A stretch of DNA of 64,000 bases, taken from the NCBI GenBank assembly GCA_002179805.1, contig NAVB01000270.1, forward strand, positions 1-64,000, written 5' to 3'. Shown piece by piece: positions 54,403-64,000 of the stretch. Numbering within the stretch: the first letter of the stretch is position 1; every line of letters starts with the position of its first letter. Position numbers and translations under genes: made by a program. The notes under the pieces were generated by a model that was given only the letters and a program-made list of their open reading frames with translations, ran no database searches and had not been told where the DNA came from. Source of the stretch: Acanthamoeba lenticulata. Its lineage: Eukaryota > Discosea > Longamoebia > Acanthamoebidae.

Positions 54403-56769
54403 TCAGCAGCTGAGGCCGAGCTCGTTGAGGAGGGCGTCGAGGAGGTGCAGCTTGCGGTTCTTGGCGGCCACCATCAACTCGTAGCGCGTCCGCAGGGCCG
54501 CCGGCACCTGAATCCTCGTCTTTGCCTTCTCCTGTGTCCTCCTGTCCTTCTCGTCGTCGTAGGCTTCCTCTTCGTCCTCCCTCTCGTCGCGTTCGTCCCA
54601 CTCCTCCCAGTCATCGTCGTCCTCGTAGGCGGTCTCTGCCGCGGCGATGGCCTCCGGATCGTCTTCGGTCGGGTAGATGCTGTCCAGCGTCGACCGGATC
54701 TCGTCCACGAGCGGGATCGTGTCCGTCGCCTGCCGGTTGGCGATCGAATACGCGCTCTCCCTGTGTGCACACACGCGAGTCAGTCGACCGCACACGCGCG
54801 CGCGTGGGCGGACAAGAGGGGCGGGGGTGCACGCACTGGACGAGTCGGGCGAAGGGGTCCTTGAGCGGCGGGGCGACGAGGTCCTCCAGCTGGAGGGCCA
54901 TGAAGCGGACGAGGGACTCCTCGAGGCGGTCGAGGCTCATGAGCTGGGCCAGGTGGAACAGCTCAAACACGTTGCTCAGGTTGATGTACTGCGCCAGCAG
55001 CATGGCGCACAGGTTCCGCAACACCGGCAGCATGTACATGTCCGACAGCTGCAGCACCGCGTAGATCAGGTGCCACTCCTCGTCCTCTTCCTCCTGGTCG
55101 TCGTCGTCGTCGCCCTCTTGATCGTCACCCACGGCCTTGCTTTCTTCCTCGACGGCCTCGCGCCGGCGTCGGCGGAGGGCCTGGATGAAGGCGAGCGCGT
55201 TGGTGAGGTTGTCCGTGTACACAAAGTCGACGATGAAGGCAAACGCCTCGGCCGAGACGTCGCGCAGCTCGAGCTCCCGCACGCGCCGCGCGCTCGGCTC
55301 CTCGTCGCCGTCCCGCTCGGCGTCTGCGTCACCGTCATGGCCCTCGTCGCTCTCGTTCTGTCGGGCATCGGCGTCGCCGTCGGCCGACAGGAAGGCCTCG
55401 CCCTCGCGGAAGCGGCCCAGGACGAGGGCGTGGAAGTAGGCCGAGCGCCCGCAGAAGAAGTACTTGTGGCACCGGAAGCGCCGCCCCTCGACCACGAACA
55501 CGATGTCCTCGAACACGTCTTCGTCCTCCTCAAAGTCGCCCGCAGCGCGTTCGTAGCCGTCGTCGCTGCTGTCGATGTCATCGTCGCGGAAGGCGTGGCG
55601 AATGGCGCGCATGGCCAGCTTGCCAAAGTCGGCCTGGAGCGGCGTCGGGCCCGTGCGCTGGCCCGCCGCGTCGGCGAAGCGGTAGATGTCGGCCAGCTCG
55701 ATCACCACGCGCTCGGGCAGCGGCAACCCCTGTGGAATTCAAACCATGAGAATGACAGCAATGACGAAAATTTCAAGAATGATGCTTGCGTACGATGCGC
55801 TGCTTCTTGATCTCGCGCTGGAGGACGGCGTGGAGGTCGGCCAGCTTGCACTGCTTGACGAGGGCCTCGGTCTCGTTGAGCAGAATGCGCGGCACCTGCA
55901 GGCGCTCGTTGTAGAGGAAGTGGACGACGGCCTTGAAGGCGTCGGCGTCGAGGCGCGGGTGGGCCAGCAGCACGCGCCGCTTGCCGCGCCAGCGCGTGCG
56001 GAACATGTGGCGGAAGTGGGCCGAGCGCGCCGCGAGCACGACCCGATGCGCCCACGTGGGCGTCCCGTTGACGATGAAGTGCACGTCGCTGTGCGGCGGC
56101 CGCTCGTCGTCGTTGTGCTCGGACAGGTCGTCCCTGTGAGATGTACGGCATTTGGTGTTGGCTTTGGCTTTGGACTGGACAACGAGCCAGGGAACGAGGA
56201 CGACGTACATGTGGTAGTAGAAGGAGTTGCGAAGGAAGTCGGTGAAGGGGTCGTGAGCGCGGGAGACGGCCTTGTACTCCCGCAGCATGCGCCTGATGTC
56301 GTTGGTGAGCGCCGCGTGGAAGCACCGCTCGCCGTCGAACGTGTTTTCCTCGCAGCGCGCGCCTGGAGGGCAAGTTGGCGTTGAGCGGGCGAAGAAGATG
56401 GCGCAAAAGTAGCACAGAAGTAGAATGAGAAGATGCCGCGGGGGAAGACAGGGAAAGATTCGCACCTTGCTCGAGGAGGTAGCGCACCAGCGACTCGTGC
56501 CCGGCCAGGCAGGCGTAGTAGAGCGGCGTGGAGTCCCACCGGTCGCGCTGATTAACTTGTACGCGCTTGACCTCAACCAAGTAGCGCACACGCTCGTGCC
56601 GGCCTAGGACGGCGCACTGGAAGATGTCGTCCTCGATGGCCTCTTCATCACGCCAGCTTAGCCCCGCACCTACGCCGCGCACGGCCAACGAGTCGTGCCG
56701 CATAAAGTTGGTGTCATCGATCGCATGGATGTAGCTATCGTGCTCATCGTGGTGGTGTTGCAGGTCCAT
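54403..56769 (-). CDS. ABTB1: Ankyrin repeat and BTB/POZ protein (ABTB1-type)
   Basis: Start at 56769 (MDLQHHHDEHDSYIHA). Ankyrin repeats: EDDIFQCAVLGRHERVRYLV and DRWDSTPLYYACLAGHESLV. A first BTB domain: SDVHFIVNGTPTWAHRVVLA, ARSAHFRHMFRTRW, LDADAFKAVVHFLYNERLQV. The second BTB: EDIVFVVEGRRFRCHKYFFC, GRSAYFHALVLGRF, VSAEAFAFIVDFVYTDNL, then a BACK-like helical region (DMYMLPVLRNLCAMLLAQYI). This order (ankyrin-BTB-BTB) is that of ABTB1, a likely Cullin-3 ubiquitin-ligase adaptor. Acidic insertions (55370-55300 and 55130-55080) are larger than in animals. Ends LLNELGLSC, stop 54403, 79 bases from the convergent carboxylase stop. Introns are few and short. Confidence 0.88.
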
Positions 56770-56977
56770 TGTTGATAACGGGCGCTCCGGACTGTCTTAA
56801 AGACTGGAAGATGCTAACCTTTTGGGCAGAACGGAGTGACGGACAGCAACGAAATCGGCGTGATCACGTCGCTTCTACGGGCAGTCTTGCGCTCAAACTT
56901 GCGTTTGCATCAACATTTTCTTTTTAATTTTTTCTTTGTATTTCTTGTGGGCGAATCGATTGATCGACCAAACAAAC

Positions 56978-58011
56978 ATGCGTCGGGCCACAGCAGCGGG
57001 ATTTAGCGGTTGCAGCCGCAGGCTGGTTGTGGTTCCGGCTACCAATGGATCATGTGCTCTCGGTGGCCTAATGAGCCGTTCTCTTCTTTCCACCCGCCAT
57101 CACATTCCTGCAATTGCCGCCACCCGATCGTATGCTACCTCGAGCATGCTGGGTGAGGACATTTTCACCAAGGCATACGAAGAAGTCCAGCAAAAGGAGT
57201 ACGATCTCGGCACCAAGGTGAAAATTACCGAGGTCCGGGCGAAGACCACCAACCTTCCGGCAAGCATGAAGAGGATCGATCACCTCCTGCGGCAAATTCG
57301 GAGGCTCAGCTACCGCGAAGCAGTCATCCAGCTCAAATTCAGCCAAAAGCACATTGCTCCTCGGGTGATCGAGACGATTGAGAAGGCTCGCCAAAAGGCC
57401 GAGGTGAAGTTTGGCCTTGATCCCGAGCGTCTCGTTGTCGGTTCGTTTCCTCCTAGTTTTCTCTGCCGCCCATTTTGTTCACTCTTTACGTCTTTCATCT
57501 GCATCAGATGAGATTTACGCTACGAAGGGACAATACGGAAACATGAGGGTCAACTACCATGCCAAGGGGCGCATTGGCATTATGAGGCGCAAGAGGTACG
57601 CCCATAGCTGCACAATGCTGCAGACGGCACGGTTTGACATCTTGTGCGTTGCATGCAGAGTGCACCTTACCGTAAAGCTCAAGGAAGTGCCTTTGGTGGT
57701 ACGTACTTTTGTCGAGTAGCATGAGTGAACACATCAAGTTGATTATGTAATAACCTCTACGCGCCTCTCTTGGTTGGCCTCCACAGGCGGGAGAAGAGAA
57801 GAAGCCGCTGGGCAAGTTTGTCCGAGGCCAAAACAGGGAGGAACGACAGGCGTGGGAGGCCAAGAGGGACCGAGTGGCGAAGGAGATGGGCGTGCACCCG
57901 CTTGTTGTCACCACGAAGCAGGTCGAGCTCTGGGACCTCTACAAGGAGAAGATCCTCGGCCAGAAGCCGACCGGCGACAACCAGCAACAGGCCGACCAGA
58001 CGGCCGCCTGA
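56978..58011 (+). CDS. MRPL22: Mitochondrial large-subunit ribosomal protein uL22m
   Basis: Start at 56978 (MRRATAAGFSGCSRRLVVV) opens a mitochondrial presequence rich in Arg, Ser and Ala up to about residue 55. The uL22 core follows: ITEVRAKTTNLPASMKRIDH, LLRQIRRLSYREAVIQLKFS, QKHIAPRVIETIEKARQKAE. After an intron (donor near 57440) comes EIYATKGQYGNMRVNYHAKG and RIGIMRRKR, then VKLKEVPLV. The last exon starts AGEEKKPLGKFVRGQNREER and stops at 58011. The region between 57600 and 57780 has two introns and alternative joins. Divergent from ABTB1, with only 208 bases between start codons. Confidence 0.85.
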
Positions 58012-58346
58012 GGACGAGTGCTCGCGACTTGTCCACAACACAAAACAACAACTTTTTTTATTCTTCTCCTGCTTCCTTACACGGGCGTGCTTGCCTTCAT
58101 GATCGTCTGCTCCGACGAGCCCATTACGCTGGCCTCGTGCGCTACCTGGCGAGTTTAGGACTGAAGGCCCAAACCTACAAGGTCATGCGCTCATCTCATG
58201 TTCATAAGAACAGAAAGTGGCGCTACAAGAGCCTCTTCTAGTGGCGCGACCTTACGGAAGGGGATGCGTAAACTCGAGTTGATGAGAAGGCGAGCATATG
58301 CTCGCTACTTGGTTTTTATTGTGTTGTTGCGCGTGTGGCTGGCTGC
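58012..58346. other. Convergent intergenic region
   Basis: Between the uL22m stop and the stop of the minus-strand gene. A frame ending HVHKNRKWRYKSLF at 58241 stays open but has no start or homology I can name. Confidence 0.35.
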
Positions 58347-59030
58347 TTAAGACTTCTGGGAAGAGATCTTGCAGACGGCGCCCTCCTGCTTCTCCCACTG
58401 CTCCATGGTGATCGGGGCGCGGACTTCATGGGTGATAACCTCCTTCTCCTGGACGGTCTCGTGGATGTGCTTGGTCTGCTCGATGAGGTGCGGGATGACG
58501 ACCTCGCGCTCGATGACGGGCGTCACCTGCTCGATGACCTTCTTGTGGACGGTCTCCTCGACGATGGGCTTGAGCTCCTGGCGCTGCTTGTCGACGCCGA
58601 GGAACTCAGTGCGGGACTCGATGGTGGGCGCGGCGCCGAGGCTGCGGCCCTCGAGCGGCGTCGGCACGCCGCTGGCCTTCTCCTGGCGCGTGCCCAGCTC
58701 GATCTCCTTGGCCTCCCTGGTCACGAGCGTGGGCCGCACCTCCTTCTCGAGGATGGGCTGCACGACCTGGCGCACCTCGGTCTGCTCGCGGTCGATGTGC
58801 ACCACGGGCTGCACCTTCTCGATCTCGACCTCGCGGATGCGCTCGATCTCCTTCTGCGGCTGGCACTGGACCTCCTTGGTGTAGGTCACGCCCTCCTTGA
58901 CCACGTCCGCCGAGCGGAGCTTCTCCTGCGTGACCGTGGTCTCCACGACCATCTTGTCCTCCTTCTTCTCGGTCGTCGTGGCGGTGGTCGACTCGGCGGG
59001 AGCGACGAAAATCTGCTTGAGGATGTCCAT
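58347..59030 (-). CDS. Charged repeat protein A of a divergent paralog pair, unknown function
   Basis: Single-exon ORF of 227 residues, start MDILKQIFVAPAESTT at 59030. Almost entirely amphipathic, alternating hydrophobic and charged residues, with related phrases such as KEVQCQPQKEIERI, VQPVVHIDREQTEVRQVVQP, VEETVHKKVIEQVTPVIERE and HLIEQTKHIHETVQEKEVI. No signal peptide, no membrane span, and one Cys beyond VQCQ (AVCKIS). It shares clear similarity with the divergent gene at 59797. An extended or coiled structural or scaffold protein is possible; I do not recognise the family with certainty. A TATA-like ATAAATA lies 100 bases before the start. Confidence 0.7.
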   Translation of the reverse strand: MDILKQIFVAPAESTTATTTEKKEDKMVVETTVTQEKLRSADVVKEGVTYTKEVQCQPQKEIERIREVEIEKVQPVVHIDREQTEVRQVVQPILEKEVRPTLVTREAKEIELGTRQEKASGVPTPLEGRSLGAAPTIESRTEFLGVDKQRQELKPIVEETVHKKVIEQVTPVIEREVVIPHLIEQTKHIHETVQEKEVITHEVRAPITMEQWEKQEGAVCKISSQKS

Positions 59031-59129
59031 GTTCTGCTTGAGGGGTGCGGTTGGGGTTGAAGCTGTTGTAGCTGTTGTTGTTGCTGGTTGAGTGTTGAGT
59101 TTATGCTTAAACCACGGCGGCCAGGCCAG

Positions 59130-59136
59130 TATTTAT
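59130..59136 (-). promoter_or_regulatory. TATA-like element of the 58.3 kb gene
   Basis: ATAAATA on the minus strand, 100 bases upstream of the start codon at 59030. Confidence 0.45.
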
Positions 59137-59796
59137 GCACGGCCGCCCCAACAAGGAGTTTGGGTCAGTTCCAGCCCGGTTCCCTCCGAATTCGGGAATG
59201 GGACCACCTGCCGCAAGGCGCCCACCAGGGATTTCGTTCGAAGGTGCTGGGCGAGATCGAGCATTCTCAGTCCCGAACTTCGCGTGTTGACGACTGGTTC
59301 GGCCATTGAACAGGAGGAGTGGTGGTTACCTGGGACCTCCCAAGGGACGCCCACCGAGATACCCAGCTTTTGAAGCCATCCAATGGAAATTCCGGAAGTT
59401 TAAATCTCGTATGATCAACCGGATGATTGGTTAGGCGTTTTCTCTTTCCCAAGGAGAACTCCCCCAGGAAAGCGGACGAAAGGCGTTCGGGCCATCTGCT
59501 TGTGCTTGCGCTGTCCACCGTCGGAGGTTCTTGCGCATCCCTTAGGCTCGTCCTGCTCGTCTCTTGCAGGCTTCCACCATTCCCCATCAAAGTCCCTCCC
59601 CCGCCACCGCCAAGCCACACCCCCAACCCAACACGGCTCGTCTTCTTCACTTCAGCCACCATTGAGGTACATACAGCTCCCCCTTTGGCTTGTTGGTGGC
59701 CTTCTTCTTCTCCGCATGAGCAAGGAGGCAGTGCTGCTGCTAGCATGGACTTGGGCACAACGCGCTGACCTGGGATGGCAGCGTCCACCGATCCAG
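59137..59796. other. Divergent intergenic region of the paralog pair
   Basis: About 660 bases upstream of both paralogs. An open frame continues upstream of the 59797 start (from about 59500) but reads as Pro/Ser-rich non-coding-like sequence and the paralog comparison favours 59797. Confidence 0.4.
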
Positions 59797-61099
59797 ATGT
59801 TCTCTATTATTCGTGACATCCTCAGTCCGACCCCGCCTGCGTCGCTTCACGTCTCCCAGTCGTCTTCTTCTTCTTCTTCATCCTCCTCCTCCACTGCCCC
59901 TTATCCTCCTCCTGAAGACGCAAAGATGAAGAGAGCACGAGACGAGAAAGCCTCTCGAGAGGAAGAGGAAAAGAAGAAGGTCAGGAAGGAGAAGGAGAGG
60001 GAGGTAGAGGAAGAACAGATGCACGTCAAGGTGGTTCACACACCCGTCGAGAAGCAGGTCCAGTGCGAGGAGGCGAAGGTCATCGAAAAGATCCACCGGG
60101 TGGAGACCACCCGCGTGCAGCCCATCGTACACCGGGACCGCTACCAAGTAGAGGTCCACCAAATCGTCCAGCCCGTCGTGCAGAAGGTCACCAAGGCCAC
60201 CATCCTCGAGATCAAACCACCCCTCCACGAGGAGCTCGGCACCCGCGTGGTCGAGGCTTCTGCTGGCACTTGTTCCTCCTCCACGTTCTTGCCTGGCCCC
60301 GCCCCCGTGGTACAGAGCCGGTCTGAGGTGGTGAGCGAGGTTCAGCACGTCGAGGCGCTGCCTCCCATCATCGAAGAGACGGTTCACCGCAAGATCGTCG
60401 AGCGCATCACTCCCCTCATCCTCGTACGTCTTCTTTTTTGGTCTTTCTCTACACGCTTCTACTTCTAACGGGACCATGTTGTTGTAGAAGGAAGTCGTGC
60501 TCCCCAACATGGCGCTTGTGGAGTCGTTCCCCGACATCAGCAATGCCCAAGTCACGACAGCGGCCGACGGCACCGCGTTGGTCACGCAGACGGGCGTGCC
60601 GGTGGTGATCGAGCGGCTCGTGATCCAGAGCGACACGGCGGCACTCGAGGCCCGCGTGCGCGAGCTCGAGGAACAGGCGCAGCGCGCCGCTGAGGCCCGC
60701 GTGGTCAAGGCCCAGCGCAAGGCCGAGAAGCGCGCCGCAAAGCTCGAGCGCAAGGCCCGCAAGCTGGCCGACAAGGCCCAGCGCCGCGCCGCCCTCTTCC
60801 TCGAGCAGCAACAGCATCAACAACAACAACAGCTCCAACAGGCCGAGTCGGCAGCCGTGGTGGTCCCGGCCGTGGTGGTGATGGACGTCGACGCGCAGGT
60901 CGCTGAAGACGTCGTCCAGGGCGCCGAGGTGGTGACCACCGTCGACGAGGCCGTCGTGCAGACGACCACCACGACTGAGACCAAGACCGAGACAAAGGCC
61001 GAAGTGGACAAGACGACGCTGCGCAACTTCTCGCCCATGATCGTCACCTCGCCCCACGACACCCAACCACGCGAGGCCACCCCCGAGCAGGTCGTCTGA
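59797..61099 (+). CDS. Charged repeat protein B of a divergent paralog pair, unknown function
   Basis: Two exons: 59797-60423 and 60488-61099 (donor gtacgt, acceptor ttgtag; frame preserved as TPLIL/KEVVLPNM). Start MFSIIRDILSPTP parallels the MDILKQIF start of its neighbour. After poly-Ser and a charged segment (MKRARDEKASREEEE) comes the shared core: EKQVQCEEAKVIEKIHRVET, VQPIVHRDRYQVEVHQIVQP, HEELGTRVVEAS, SRSEVVSEV, IEETVHRKIVERITPLI. The second exon adds a predicted coiled coil (LEARVRELEEQAQRAAEARV and a long Ala/Arg/Lys helix), a Gln run, and a Thr-rich end with stop at 61099. It is therefore an extended version of protein A. Function unknown. Confidence 0.7.
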
Positions 61100-61243
61100 G
61101 CGTCCTCCCCCTCCCCCCCCGTGTGTGTGTAGATAGACTCCCCAAACAGACCTCCTCCTCCTCTCCTAGAAAGAAAGACAGGGGACAAAAAACGAATGAG
61201 TGATTGGGTAAGACCATGAGAGAAAAGGGGCGGGGGAGGGGGT

Positions 61244-63488
61244 TCAAGCGTCGGGGCAGTCTCGCGCCCAATGGCCGGTCTGGTGGCACTTGAAGCACTC
61301 CCCGCTTCCTCCTCCTCCTCGGCCGCCACCACCAAAGCCGCCGCCGCCTCGACTGCCGCCATAGCCGCCGCCACCACCATAGCCGCCGCCGCCACCACCG
61401 CCAGAGGCGTTGGGGCAGTCGCGTGCCCAGTGGCCGGTCTCACGGCACTTGTAGCACGTCTGGCCACCGCTTGCGCCGCCGCCACCAGTGGCACCGCCGC
61501 CGCCGCCGAAGGCGTTCCGCAAGCCACCGTAGGAAGAAGAAGAAGAGGACGAGGCGGGCTGGTTGGGGCAGTCACGCGCCCAGTGGCCGGTCTCTTGGCA
61601 CTTGAAGCACGTTTGGCCACCGCTTGCGCCGCCACGCATGCCTCCGCGTGCCGGCGAGTTGGTGCCGCCGCTGCCGCCAAAGCTGCCGCCGCCGTTGGAG
61701 GTGCGCGGGGGCTCGTCGGTCCATTGGAAGAATCGGCATTGGGACTCGCGCGGCTGGGCACACGCGTAGAACTGGCGCCCCTGGTTGGGGCCCTCCTTGC
61801 GCACGGTGCACACCTTGGACGGCTCGTTGTGGCTGCACGGCGGCCCGTTGGCCTCCACGGCCGCAAAGGCCCCACCGTCCTGTATCCAATCATGATTGGA
61901 CGACCGCATCACACACCAGTAAGCAACACTCGACACGATGGAGATGGGAAGGGGAAAGGGCAGGCTGGTCGGCACCTCGCCCCGGGCGCGCTTGTTGGGG
62001 TTGGGGCACTGACTGGACCAGTGGCCGGTCTCGCCGCACTTGTAGCACGTGTCGTTGCCGCGGTTGCTGCCTGTAGATGATGACGACGAGTCGTAGGTTG
62101 ACGACGGCGCGCTGTCGAGCCTCCGCTTTTGCCCTCGGCTAGGCGTACTGCTGCCATAGCCACCGTCCTGCTCGCCGGGCGAGCTTGGGGGAGTCGGATA
62201 ATCCGCCCCCGGCGCCGCTGTCTCCTCCAAGTTCCTGCGCACGGCGGAGGAGCAAGACATCAGCACGGAGGAGCGTCCTGCAAGCCTCCCCCCTTCCTTG
62301 GAGGTGCTGGGGTCGTACCAGTCAATGGGGCTCAGGTTGTGGCTCTGCAACAACTCGTTCGTCTGCGAGAAGTGGCGGCATCCAAAGAAGCCCCTGCACA
62401 GACGACGCGAATTTCACGCACGCGACCAGCTGACGGTCAGCAAACACAACCATGGTGCGGCAAGCGCGGACGGGACACGGCAAGGCTCGTACGCGTCGGC
62501 CGAGTGGGGCGACGGGTGCGCCGCGGTGAGGATGTGGTGGGCCTGGTCGTCGATCATGACGCGCTTATCCTGCGAGACACGAGCAAGATCTGATGTAAGC
62601 ACCCAGGCCTGGGTGTGGTGACTTAATAAAAGGAAGAAACACCTTAGCCTTTTGGCCCCAGAGGAGGAACACGACGTGGGACTTGCGTTGGTCGATGGCC
62701 CGGATGACGGCGTCGGTGAAATGTTCCCAGCCTCGCCCAGCGTGTGAGTTCGGCTGACCTTGCCTGCGTGTGGGAAATGCGTGGGGGGTATGAGCTCTGG
62801 GCTGCCCGTGGCAGACACGAGTAAACGCGCTAGTGCCAATAGGAGAAGAAGCGCGTACGCGACGGTGAGGACCGTGTTGAGGAGCAGCACGCCCTGCTGA
62901 GCCCATGACATGAGGTAGCCGTGGTTCGGGGTCCTGAAGCCCGGAACTAAAGCATTTGAAAAAGTTTAAAAGCGTTAATAAATACGAATGTGTGAGACCA
63001 ACGAGGCAAAAGGAATACGAACTGTCTGTGGCGAGCTCGCTGTAGATGTTTTGGAGGGATTTAGGAACATTAACGCCCTTGTTGACCGAAAAACACAAGC
63101 CATGTGCTTGCCGAGGCGCAGGGTAAGGGTCTTGTCCTGTTGGTCCACTTGTGATTAATAATGCAAAAGTGGTAAAAAAAAAAAGAAAGAGAAGGAACGC
63201 ACCTAAGATGACGGCTTTAACCGAAGAGAAGGGACAAGCATTCAGGGCGGCAAATATGTGTTCGGTGGGCGGGTAGATAGGTTTTTCTTCGCCTTCCAAA
63301 AACTTGATCAACTCCTCCCAGTACGGCTTTGTGAACTCCTCTTGAAGCACTTCGCGCCAAGACTCGTCTGTCAAGTAGCTCAAGATGCGGTCGCGTTCGG
63401 CCTCTCGCCTTGCCTTCAATCGGGCAAGAGCAGCTTGCCGATTCGCCTCAATCTTGATTGCCCTCTCCTCCGGTGTGAGGTCATTCAT
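61244..63488 (-). CDS. UNG: Uracil-DNA glycosylase fused to GRF and CCHC zinc modules
   Basis: Family 1 UNG that removes uracil from DNA, extended by nucleic-acid-binding zinc modules. Start [16 protein letters not shown] at 63488. The UNG blocks span introns: [46 protein letters not shown] (catalytic Asp), [76 protein letters not shown], and [15 protein letters not shown] with PIDWYDPS. The frame runs on through a Ser-rich linker to CCHC knuckle 1 (62006-62047) and a GRF zinc finger (about 61839-61717; [23 protein letters not shown]). CCHC knuckles 2-4 (61568-61609, 61415-61456, 61256-61297) are separated by Gly-rich spacers. Stop 61244. GRF and CCHC modules occur in TOP3A, APE2 and NEIL3, not in UNGs I know. 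Confidence 0.85.
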
Positions 63489-63567
63489 GGCGCCTTACTT
63501 ACTTCTAACCTATCTATCAGAGCCGTGATGTAGGGGCAGGAATCAGTCCCGCTTGTGTTGTGTAGCG

Positions 63568-64000
63568 TTACGGTACGTTTTTCCCTTCCCGCCAGAATCC
63601 GATTCCCTTATTCTTGGAATAAAAAGTAAAAATATTAATCTTAAATGGCGGCCACTCACAGGCATTTCTGTACATGGGCGTTTGTGGCTTCAGCAGTGCC
63701 TTGCCCCAACACAGAAAACTGTTCAGGCCTCCGGCAGCCTCGTCGTCAAATTGGTAGCGATGTTCGGATCGGAGAGGGAGACCGCGAGACCTGCATCCGT
63801 CAGATCCTTGTCTTGCGGAAAGCTGAGGGACGACCACCACAAACCACCAACAAAGTTGAGGAGGCTGTGGCCCATCCTTCCCCATCATCGCCAAGACAGC
63901 GCGTTTGTTGAGGAAAAGGTACGTGCGGAGAAGCAGCTCTCGCTCCACCGGGAGGGGCAGGTTCGGCGCTGGGCCATACGTCACACTGCACACATCCCTC
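63568..64000 (-). CDS. Unrecognised gene, 5' end beyond the window
   Basis: A minus-strand open frame enters from the right edge; readable segments include ERELLLRTYLFLNKRAVLAM, and EHRYQFDDEAAGGLNSFLCW followed by GKALLKPQTPMYRNA. A likely last intron (donor gtgagt near 63654) precedes a final exon ending FWREGKNVP with stop at 63568, although the frame across that intron is not secured. No family is recognised. The stop is 80 bases from the UNG start codon, so the two genes are head-to-tail on the same strand. Confidence 0.4.
   Translation of the reverse strand, partial: RDVCSVTYGPAPNLPLPVERELLLRTYLFLNKRAVLAMMGKDGPQPPQLCWWFVVVVPQLSARQGSDGCRSRGLPLRSEHRYQFDDEAAGGLNSFLCWGKALLKPQTPMYRNACEWPPFKINIFTFYSKNKGIGFWREGKNVP

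Noticed and set aside
58090..58241. Plus-strand frame ending HVHKNRKWRYKSLF after uL22m
   Set aside because: Basic and ribosomal-protein-like in composition, but no start codon, splice logic or family match could be established.
59500..59796. Upstream in-frame extension of protein B
   Set aside because: Composition differs from the protein, and alignment with the start of protein A supports the ATG at 59797.

Overview
This window is nuclear DNA of a free-living amoeba, most likely Acanthamoeba or a close relative. The genes are GC-rich, tightly packed and interrupted by many short GT-AG introns. The content fits: a cyst-wall type cellulose-binding lectin with three CBM49-like modules, actobindin-like beta-thymosin repeats, a PSAT, a HOPS subunit, TRAPPC9, and many zinc-cluster/PAS regulators. 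There are no bacterial operons, insertion sequences or CRISPR arrays. Exon boundaries were read by eye from ORF continuity and GT/AG sites, so CDS spans cover first to last codon including introns.

Layout, 0-28.5 kb. A class I PI3-kinase runs off the left edge (minus). Then come an F-box protein carrying a small-GTPase-like domain (plus), a large type I membrane protein whose middle exons each encode one about 24-residue repeat (minus), and the first zinc-cluster/PAS regulator (plus). These are followed by a small multi-span membrane protein (minus), ARV1 (plus), a WIPI/WDR45-type PROPPIN (plus), a PX-domain protein with a glycine-rich membrane region (plus), a CsbD plus beta-thymosin protein (minus), a tRNA-Arg, VPS33 (minus), ribosomal protein eS17 (plus), a second identical tRNA-Arg, a tRNA-Pro, and a SWI5-like recombination protein (plus).

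Layout, 28.5-46.1 kb. Five more zinc-cluster/PAS regulators sit here, two pairs of them divergent. They are interrupted only by phosphoserine aminotransferase and the CBM49 lectin. With the copy at 9.8 kb there are six paralogs, all with an intron at the same place inside the zinc cluster. This local family expansion is the most striking regional feature.

Layout, 46.1-64 kb. TRAPPC9 (plus), a LysM-like fragment, methylcrotonoyl-CoA carboxylase beta subunit (plus), an ABTB1-type ankyrin/BTB protein (minus), mitochondrial ribosomal protein uL22m (plus), a divergent pair of related proteins of unknown function, a uracil-DNA glycosylase fused to GRF and CCHC zinc modules (minus), and a partial gene at the right edge.

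The genes do not form one pathway. Endomembrane trafficking (VPS33, TRAPPC9, WIPI, PX protein, PI3K, ARV1) and DNA repair (UNG fusion, SWI5) are both well represented. The best candidates for undescribed biology are the UNG-GRF-CCHC fusion with altered active-site residues, the CsbD/beta-thymosin fusion, the one-exon-per-repeat surface protein, the zinc-cluster/PAS family, and short motifs recurring in unrelated introns.
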